Below are positions 7,725 to 12,989 of a DNA stretch of 12,989 nucleotides, piece after piece; positions within the stretch are counted from its first letter, which is position 1, and each line of letters starts with the position of its first letter. Source of the DNA: an uncultured Porphyromonadaceae bacterium (GTDB taxonomy: Bacteria > Bacteroidota > Bacteroidia > Bacteroidales > Muribaculaceae); contig CAMWXO010000030.1 in NCBI GenBank assembly GCA_947178245.1, positions 1 to 12,989 on the forward strand, given 5' to 3'. Both the position numbers and the translations under genes were made by a program. The notes under the pieces are model-generated. The model saw nothing but the letters and a program-made list of their open reading frames with translations. It was not told the DNA's origin and made no database searches.

Positions 7725-9758
7725 ATGAAAAAATATCTTTGCTCCATATTTATGGCTCTTCTCCTGCCGCTTACCTGTTCATTCAGGGTCGGGGCAGAAG
7801 TGCCAGCGATAGAATGGGATGCCACCGGCCTGGTGATGGCGGGAGAGAGGGTTGTGCCCGTGATGGGAGAGATACACTATTCACGTCTTCCCGAAAATGA
7901 GTGGCGCCACGCCGTCAGGAATATGAAGGATGGGGGAGTTACACTGATCGCCACATACGTCTTCTGGAATCATGTCGAAGAAGAGGAAGGAATCTATAAT
8001 TGGAGCGGCAGCCGCAATCTGCGAGGATTTCTTGAAGTTTGCAAGGAAGAAGGATTGCCCGTGATCCTGCGTGTGGGGCCCTTCTGCCACGGCGAGGTAA
8101 GAAACGGAGGAATCCCCGACTGGATTTTTGACAATAATATCAGTTCGCGTTCCGAAGATCCCGCTTTCCTTAACAAGGTGGAGAGCCTTTACCGCCAGAT
8201 ATTCACTCAGGTGCAAGGTCTGCAATGGAAAGACGGAGGGCCGGTGATAGCATGCCAGTTCGATAATGAATACCGCGGACACGGCTCTTATCTCATGGCT
8301 CTCAAGAAAATCGCTCTTGATGCAGGTTTCGATCTCCCGTTCTATACCCGTACAGGATGGCCGGAACTGAAGACGCCCGTACCTTTCGGCGAGATGATAC
8401 CGCTCTATGGCGATTATGCCGATGGTTTTTGGGAGCGGTCGATCAAGCCGGCTGCAGGAAATTACTACAAGGCATTCAACTTCAAGGATTTCAGAAGTTC
8501 TACGGCAATTGCATCCGAACAACTCGGTGAGCAGAAGGAAAAACTGACCACGGGCGACGAACTCTATCCTTACTTCACCTGCGAACTTGGCGGCGGCATG
8601 ATGACAGCCTATCATCGCCGGCCTTACATCTATCCCGAAGACGCTTATTCACTCGCTATCGTGAAACTCGGCAGCGGGAGCAACCTGCTGGGTTATTATA
8701 TGTATCATGGCGGCACCAATCCCGACGGAAAGACCTATCTCAACGAGACGCAGCGGACAAAGGCCACCAATTATAATGACCTCCCGGTGAAAAATTATGA
8801 TTTTCAGGCTCCCTTGGGAGAATTCGGACAGACTTACCCCCATTATTACGATCTCAGGAAGATTCATCTCTTCCTTCAGGATTTCGGAGGTGTCCTTGCT
8901 CCGATGAAAGCGCATTTCCCGGCTTCTCAGAATCGCCCGAAAGGTGACGATTCTTCTCTGAGGTGGTCTTACCGTGCGGCCGGCGACAGTGCTTTCATAT
9001 TCATCAACAACTATGAGCGCCTGCAGAAACTCGGCGATAAGCGCGACATTCAGTTTGACGTCTGCGGAGTGCGGTTTCCATCTAAGCCGATGACCATTCC
9101 CGCAGGCACGTCATGTATTTTCCCGGTCAATATCGATGGTATCAGATATGCCACAGCGCAGATCATCGCGCGCCGTGACGGTAAGATCTATCTTGAGAAG
9201 ATTGCCGGGATTCCTGCAGAGATAGCTGTTGGGGGCAAGGTGCTGAAGAATGTGAAGCCGCAAGGCTTGTCGCGCCCCGTTTTCCGCAACATATATCTGC
9301 TTGAGCCGTCTGATGCCGCCAGACTCTTTCTCGATGAGAAGCGGGCCTCGCTTCCTGTGGCCACACCTGAGATAGCGAAGATAACTGAAGCCGGAGCGCC
9401 GCGCGAGATCACCATAGGCGTCAATAAAGTGGCGGAAGAGCCTTCCGATGCCGACTTTGAGGCGGCAGCCGTGTATTCCATCTCCGGACTCCCGAAGGCT
9501 GACAGCAGAGATGGGAAAATCCTTGAGATCACATATCGTGGCGATGTGGCCCGGTTGTATTGCCGCGGACGCCTTATCGCCGACAATTTCTACAATGGGC
9601 GCCCGATGCTGATGGGTTTGTGGCGGCTTCCCGATGATTGTGATGAACTTGAGCTCAGGATACTCCCTCTTCAGGAGAATATGCCGGTCTATTTCCCCGC
9701 AGAGGCAGATACCGCTCCGGGCGAAGAAGTGATCAATATCGCTATAACGGAACGTTAG
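7725..9758 (+). CDS. Secreted glycoside hydrolase family 35 (beta-galactosidase-like), divergent
   Basis: This 677-residue protein has a Sec signal peptide (1-24, cleavage expected after RVGA) and no lipobox, so it should be periplasmic or exported. The TIM-barrel of GH35 follows: MGEIHYSRLPENEW (47-60), ATYVFWNHVEEEEGIYNWSG (76-95), RVGPFCHGEVRNGGIPDW (116-133), GGPVIACQFDNEY (171-183) with acid/base E182, FTCELGGG (284-291) with probable nucleophile E287, and YYMYHGGTN (324-332). The C-terminal 300 residues are beta-rich accessory domains. The acid/base and HGGTN motifs are canonical, but the tryptophans usual around the nucleophile (E-x-W-x-G-W style) are absent and EVRNGG replaces the usual EWxxGG. 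The substrate may therefore differ from simple beta-galactosides. It is the last gene of the sugar operon and overlaps the end of the convergent purF-type gene by 17 bases. Confidence 0.92.
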   Translation: MKKYLCSIFMALLLPLTCSFRVGAEVPAIEWDATGLVMAGERVVPVMGEIHYSRLPENEWRHAVRNMKDGGVTLIATYVFWNHVEEEEGIYNWSGSRNLRGFLEVCKEEGLPVILRVGPFCHGEVRNGGIPDWIFDNNISSRSEDPAFLNKVESLYRQIFTQVQGLQWKDGGPVIACQFDNEYRGHGSYLMALKKIALDAGFDLPFYTRTGWPELKTPVPFGEMIPLYGDYADGFWERSIKPAAGNYYKAFNFKDFRSSTAIASEQLGEQKEKLTTGDELYPYFTCELGGGMMTAYHRRPYIYPEDAYSLAIVKLGSGSNLLGYYMYHGGTNPDGKTYLNETQRTKATNYNDLPVKNYDFQAPLGEFGQTYPHYYDLRKIHLFLQDFGGVLAPMKAHFPASQNRPKGDDSSLRWSYRAAGDSAFIFINNYERLQKLGDKRDIQFDVCGVRFPSKPMTIPAGTSCIFPVNIDGIRYATAQIIARRDGKIYLEKIAGIPAEIAVGGKVLKNVKPQGLSRPVFRNIYLLEPSDAARLFLDEKRASLPVATPEIAKITEAGAPREITIGVNKVAEEPSDADFEAAAVYSISGLPKADSRDGKILEITYRGDVARLYCRGRLIADNFYNGRPMLMGLWRLPDDCDELELRILPLQENMPVYFPAEADTAPGEEVINIAITER

Positions 9759-11655
9759 TCAGGCGTCTCGAAGTCTGATTCTCATACCAGGAGACATACG
9801 AACTATTCACCCTGCGTATGCCTCCCGGTGTGGGATAATTGCCTGAGAAATACCAGTCTCCGGGATGGTCGGGACATGCGCGATGCAGTCCCTCCACAGT
9901 CTGATACACTATTTCAACATCCACCCCTGCCGGACTCACCATCTCGGCAATTTTCCGTGAGATCTGTTCGTCTGTGAAAGGTGCGTATATGTTTTTGACG
10001 TGATTGATCAGGCCCTCGGCCGGATCCTTCTCCAGCTCCTTCAGGCAGGAAGCGTAAGTGGAGGCGAGCACATATTCCATCCCCCGCTCACGCAGAAGGG
10101 CTACTGCGGCTTTGAAGGCTATGAACTCGTCCATGCGGCTCATATCGATGCCGTAGAAATCAGGATAACGCACCTGAGGCGAAGAAGATACCACCACTAT
10201 TTTCCGCGGATTGAGACGGGAGAGCATGTTCAGGATAGATTGCTTCAGTGTGGTGCCGCGCACTATGGAGTCGTCGATCACCACAAGCGAATCCTTGCCC
10301 GGGCGCAGGCAGCCGTATGAGATATCGTAGACGTGGGCGGCGAGATCATTCCGAGAGTCTCCCTCCGCTATGAAAGTGCGCAATTTGATGTCTTTGATGG
10401 CTGCTTTCTCTATGCGCACTTCCGACTCCATGACCCTGCGTATCGAGTCTGCGTTAAGTTTCCCGTCGCTCTGCAGAGCGAGGATGCGCTCTATTTTATA
10501 CTCGTTGAGATATTCTTCTATACCCTCCACAAGTCCGTAGAAGGCTACCTCTGCCGTGTTGGGAATATAGGAGAATACCGTGTCAGAGATATTTCCCTCC
10601 ACGCTCTCGATGATTCTCGGTACGAGCAGCCGCCCCAGTTCCTTACGCTCCCTATAGATGTCGGCGTCGCTTCCGCGCGAGAAATAGATGCGCTCGAAAC
10701 TGCATTTGGAATTTGATATCTGTGGCAGGATACGCTCGATTGTGGGTGTTCCCTCCGGAGAGATGAGAAGTGCTTCTCCCGGCTGAAGTTCCTTCACGTC
10801 GGCTTTGGCTGCTCCGAACACTGTCTGTATCTGAGGGCGCTCGGAAGTGGCGATGATGACTTCATCGTCGATATAATAGAATGCCGGGCGTATTCCGTTA
10901 GGATCCCGGAAGACGAAGACATTACCCGACCCCGTGGCGCCGCATATCACATATCCTCCATCCCATTCCGGGGCTGTGGCCTGCAGGATATTGCGCACGT
11001 CGAGTTCCTTTTCTATGATGCTTTCAAGTTTCTTGTCGAGGAAACTGTCGGAAAATTCATCACGATACTGTCGGTAGAGCCTGTGGTTCTCCTTGTCGAG
11101 CGCATATCCGAGCATCTCGAGCAGGATGATCGTGTCGCTGTGCAGGCGTGGATGCTGGCCGCGGCTCACTACAGATTCAAACAACTGGTCTACGTTGGTC
11201 ATGTTGAAGTTGCCACACATCAGCAGGTTGCGGCTTCTCCAGTTGTTTCGGCGCAGGAAAGGATGCACATACGACATTCCGGACTTCCCTGTGGTGGAAT
11301 AGCGAAGATGACCCATGTATATCTCCCCGATCATCGGGGCTTCGGTCGCGGCTTGTTCCGGAGTCATGTTCTCGAGATCGGCCTCTGCGAGCAGGCTGCC
11401 TATCCGGTTGAATATCTCCTGAATGGCCTGCGGCCCTAATTCACGCTCCCTCCATACATATTCGTGTCCCGGCTCCGCCTTCAGATTGACCACTCCCACT
11501 CCGGCTCCCTCCTGCCCACGGTTGTGCTGTTTCTCCATCAGCAGATAGAGCTTATTGAGGGCGTAGGCATACGAGCCGTATTTTTTCTTGTAATATCCGA
11601 TCGGTTTGCGAAGCCGTATCATCGCTATGCCGCATTCATGTTTCAGCGGTTCCAT
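9742..11655 (-). CDS. Amidophosphoribosyltransferase-type protein, long Bacteroidetes form (PurF family)
   Basis: PurF catalyses the first committed step of purine synthesis, making phosphoribosylamine from PRPP and glutamine in the cytoplasm. An N-terminal Ntn glutaminase is evident: C8 after a 7-residue leader (MEPLKHE) would be the nucleophile once processed; KQHNRGQEGAGV (42-53), HLRYSTTG (116-123) and SDTIILLE (173-180) follow. RDPNGIRPAF (250-259) and CSFERIYFSRGSD (318-330) link to the transferase domain, whose PRPP loop is VVIDDSIVRGTT (458-469), with SSPQVRYPDFYGIDM after it. At 637 residues it is well above the usual 470-505, through inserts in the glutaminase (about 55-110, 185-230) and a longer C-terminus ending around SGNYPTPGG. 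The usual oxyanion Asn-Gly is replaced by C147-G148. It may be a paralogue next to a standard purF elsewhere. GGGAG about 7 bases before the ATG is an unusual Shine-Dalgarno-like run for this phylum. Confidence 0.88.
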   Translation of the reverse strand: MEPLKHECGIAMIRLRKPIGYYKKKYGSYAYALNKLYLLMEKQHNRGQEGAGVGVVNLKAEPGHEYVWRERELGPQAIQEIFNRIGSLLAEADLENMTPEQAATEAPMIGEIYMGHLRYSTTGKSGMSYVHPFLRRNNWRSRNLLMCGNFNMTNVDQLFESVVSRGQHPRLHSDTIILLEMLGYALDKENHRLYRQYRDEFSDSFLDKKLESIIEKELDVRNILQATAPEWDGGYVICGATGSGNVFVFRDPNGIRPAFYYIDDEVIIATSERPQIQTVFGAAKADVKELQPGEALLISPEGTPTIERILPQISNSKCSFERIYFSRGSDADIYRERKELGRLLVPRIIESVEGNISDTVFSYIPNTAEVAFYGLVEGIEEYLNEYKIERILALQSDGKLNADSIRRVMESEVRIEKAAIKDIKLRTFIAEGDSRNDLAAHVYDISYGCLRPGKDSLVVIDDSIVRGTTLKQSILNMLSRLNPRKIVVVSSSPQVRYPDFYGIDMSRMDEFIAFKAAVALLRERGMEYVLASTYASCLKELEKDPAEGLINHVKNIYAPFTDEQISRKIAEMVSPAGVDVEIVYQTVEGLHRACPDHPGDWYFSGNYPTPGGIRRVNSSYVSWYENQTSRRLTNVPL

Positions 11656-11698
11656 ATCTGTCTCCCTTTGTGATTAATTGCCTGTGATGAAACTTTGT

Positions 11699-11728
11699 GC
11701 AGCCACACCGTTTCACCGGTGTGGCTGC
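11699..11728 (-). terminator. Perfect 12-bp hairpin between pyrB and the purF-type gene
   Basis: Arms GCAGCCACACCG (11699-11710) and CGGTGTGGCTGC (11717-11728) pair perfectly around the 6-base loop TTTCAC. Read from pyrB, it begins 11 bases after the stop codon, the expected place for a terminator. The following transcript (ACAAAGTTTCATC) has only a weak U-run, so termination may be partial or the stem may stabilise the pyrB 3' end. The hairpin itself is certain; the role is inferred. Confidence 0.6.
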
Positions 11729-11738
11729 TGTGTGTGGG

Positions 11739-12818
11739 TCATTTGAATTTGTGGTCGCAATAGCGGCAGCGCAGTGAGCCGTCGGCTGCGCGGTAAGCGC
11801 GTCGGGGCGAGAGCTCGTTGCGGGTGATGCATTTCTTGTTCTCGCATCTCAGATTGTCGGGCACCGCTGTCTCTTCCTGCAGTGGCATCTGATGCTCAGC
11901 GTTATCCTTCCAGTCGAGCAGGTTGCCGATCAGGGCCATCCTCACGAATTTACCGTTTTCCACCTGCCTGAAGTAGGCCGCCCTGGGGTCGGCATCCACC
12001 TCTTCGAGAATCTCGTTCACGCGGGGAAGGGGATGGAGCACTGCCATCTTTTCCTTGGCCAGCTTCATCTTCTCTGCATCGAGCACGAAAGAGTCTTTCA
12101 CTGCCTCGTATTCGTCTTCATCGAGGAAACGCTCTTTCTGCACGCGAGTCATATAGAGCACGTCGAGTTCAGGCATGGCCTCTTCAAGAGTGTCCACCTC
12201 GCGGTATTCCAGTCCGAGACGATCGCATACGTCCTGCTTGATATAGTCTGGCAGACGGAGTTGCGGAGGAGCGATAAGCACGATCTTCACGTTTTTCTGG
12301 CGTGATAGGGCTTTTATAAGACTGTGCACCGTCCGTCCGAAGCGCAGGTCGCCGCAGAAGCCAATGGTGAGATTGTCGAGGCGACCCAGTTCGCGGGTTA
12401 TGGTCAGCAGGTCGGTGAGAGTCTGTGTGGGATGGGCGTGGCTGCCGTCGCCCGCGTTGATGATGGGCACGCGGCTCACTTCGGTGGCGGCGAGCTGGGC
12501 GCCTTCTATGTGGTGGCGCATGGCTATTACGTCAGCGAAGTTTTCCACCACCCTCACGGTGTCGCGCACTGTCTCGCCCTTGCTCACCGAGCTCGATGCG
12601 GCGTCGGCGAAGCCGAGCACGTTACCGCCGAGTTCCATCATCGCTGCGGTGAAACTCAGGCGCGTGCGGGTAGATGGCTCATAGAAGAGGGTTGCAAGTT
12701 TCTTACCCTTGCATTTCTCGGAATACTTCTCGCGGTGGTCGATTATGTCGAGGGCGAGGTCGATGATCTCCCGTGTCTCTTCCACCGTCAGATCGGTGGG
12801 ATCTATCAGATGTTTCAT
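11739..12818 (-). CDS. pyrB: Aspartate carbamoyltransferase catalytic chain fused to a PyrI-type zinc module
   Basis: This enzyme condenses carbamoyl phosphate and aspartate to N-carbamoylaspartate, the first committed step of pyrimidine synthesis, in the cytoplasm. Active-site motifs are all present: STRTRLSF (49-56), the mobile loop SSSVSKGET (75-83, K80 matching E. coli K84), RHH (101-103), DGSHAHPTQTLTDL (124-137), TRVQKERF (224-231, with R225 and Q227) and HPLPRVNEI (262-270). Standard chains end near residue 305-310. This one continues to 359 with a linker and a tail containing C325-x4-C330 and C351-x2-C354, the same spacing style and flanks (CENKKCIT, CRYCDHKF) as the zinc domain of E. 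coli PyrI (CPNSNCIS, CKYCEKEF). The nucleotide-binding allosteric domain of PyrI is absent and no separate pyrI is seen downstream. The start at 12818 gives the normal N-terminus. It precedes the purF-type gene on the same strand. Confidence 0.96.
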   Translation of the reverse strand: MKHLIDPTDLTVEETREIIDLALDIIDHREKYSEKCKGKKLATLFYEPSTRTRLSFTAAMMELGGNVLGFADAASSSVSKGETVRDTVRVVENFADVIAMRHHIEGAQLAATEVSRVPIINAGDGSHAHPTQTLTDLLTITRELGRLDNLTIGFCGDLRFGRTVHSLIKALSRQKNVKIVLIAPPQLRLPDYIKQDVCDRLGLEYREVDTLEEAMPELDVLYMTRVQKERFLDEDEYEAVKDSFVLDAEKMKLAKEKMAVLHPLPRVNEILEEVDADPRAAYFRQVENGKFVRMALIGNLLDWKDNAEHQMPLQEETAVPDNLRCENKKCITRNELSPRRAYRAADGSLRCRYCDHKFK

Positions 12819-12822
12819 CTTT

Positions 12823-12854
12823 GGTTTAAAGGTTCAAAGGTTTAAAAGTTTAAG
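12823..12854. repeat. Four 8-bp tandem units directly before the pyrB start
   Basis: The plus strand reads GGTTTAAA, GGTTCAAA, GGTTTAAA, AGTTTAAG as contiguous units, ending 4 bases before the pyrB ATG. Read along pyrB this is TTTAAACC-like repeats forming the presumed 5' leader. Units differ by one to two bases. It could be a low-complexity leader, a repeated binding site or a slippage tract; nothing in the sequence decides. Confidence 0.6.
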
Positions 12855-12923
12855 GGGTTCATCATGTTGAGGGAGGTTAAGTATTCCCATCAATCTAATG
12901 GCTTTCAATATAAACTGAACTTC

Positions 12924-12950
12924 TTAAACAATTTAAACATATTAAACTAT
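12924..12950. repeat. Three 9-bp tandem units (TTAAACnnn) upstream of pyrB
   Basis: TTAAAC occurs at 12924, 12933 and 12942, an exact 9-base period, followed by AAT, ATA and TAT. The array sits between the stop of the putative upstream gene and the pyrB promoter region. Its core matches that of the 8-base array nearer the pyrB start. It may be a spaced protein-binding site or simply AT-rich spacer. Confidence 0.5.
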
Positions 12951-12989
12951 CAGGCGTCGATCAAGCTCTGATCGCTCGGGTTATCACGT
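12950..12989 (-). CDS. Possible 3' end of an unidentified gene upstream of pyrB (partial)
   Basis: On the minus strand an open frame enters from the right edge and reads RDNPSDQSLIDA before the TGA at 12950-12952. The sharp change from balanced GC here to the very AT-rich spacer at 12841-12950 fits a gene end. Only 12 codons are visible, so the product cannot be named and the call rests on composition and frame alone. It would be 131 bases upstream of pyrB on the same strand. Confidence 0.4.
   Translation of the reverse strand, partial: RDNPSDQSLIDA

Noticed and set aside
7725..7799. Lipoprotein signal at the start of the GH35 protein (LPLTC)
   Set aside because: The residues before the Cys (P-L-T) do not fit the lipobox; a standard cleavage after RVGA is more likely.
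7881..8615. 244-codon open frame on the minus strand opposite the GH35 catalytic domain
   Set aside because: The sense strand contains all GH35 motifs in this interval; the antisense translation is featureless.
12324..12845. 173-codon open frame on the plus strand opposite pyrB
   Set aside because: It lies wholly antisense to a clear pyrB, its translation shows no family motif, and such long antisense frames are expected from the codon bias of these genes.
12823..12950. CRISPR-like repeat array
   Set aside because: Units are 8-9 bases, contiguous, AT-rich and without spacers.

Overview
The window reads as chromosomal DNA of a gut-type Bacteroidales, most likely a Muribaculaceae relative. 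The pointers are a TonB-dependent receptor with an N-terminal carboxypeptidase-regulatory-like domain, near absence of Shine-Dalgarno sequences, one TAnnTTTG-type -7 promoter element, the long Bacteroidetes form of amidophosphoribosyltransferase, a DUF5107-TPR protein, and moderately GC-rich genes separated by very AT-rich spacers. The family-level placement is an inference from gene style only. Six complete genes and two partial genes fill almost everything; no gene-free stretch exceeds 300 bases (the longest is 2792-3017). No RNA genes, insertion sequences or CRISPR arrays were seen.

Left part, minus strand: yitT (membrane protein, 2791 to 1811) is followed after 48 bases by the first 587 codons of a TonB-dependent receptor that runs off the left edge. 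A perfect 17-base AT palindrome overlaps the yitT stop codon and lies 35 bases before the receptor start; its core matches the classical Fur-box consensus at 13 of 15 positions, so the receptor may be iron-regulated.

Middle part, plus strand: a tight operon (gaps of 6 and 12 bases) of a sugar-porter MFS transporter, an 1099-residue DUF5107-TPR protein without a signal peptide, and a secreted, divergent GH35 glycosidase. The simplest reading is that the GH35 trims a glycoside in the periplasm, the MFS protein imports the product across the inner membrane, and the DUF5107 protein acts on it in the cytoplasm. No SusC/SusD pair or regulator adjoins it. Its leader holds two consecutive dyads.

Right part, minus strand: pyrB (aspartate carbamoyltransferase) followed by a long purF-type gene, separated by 83 bases that include a perfect 12-bp hairpin. 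These are the first committed steps of pyrimidine and purine synthesis. The PyrB protein is unusual: its C-terminus carries the four-cysteine zinc module normally found at the end of the regulatory chain PyrI, with no allosteric nucleotide-binding domain. The purF-type gene and the GH35 gene converge and overlap by 17 bases. Upstream of pyrB lie two short AT-rich tandem arrays and what looks like the 3' end of another minus-strand gene.
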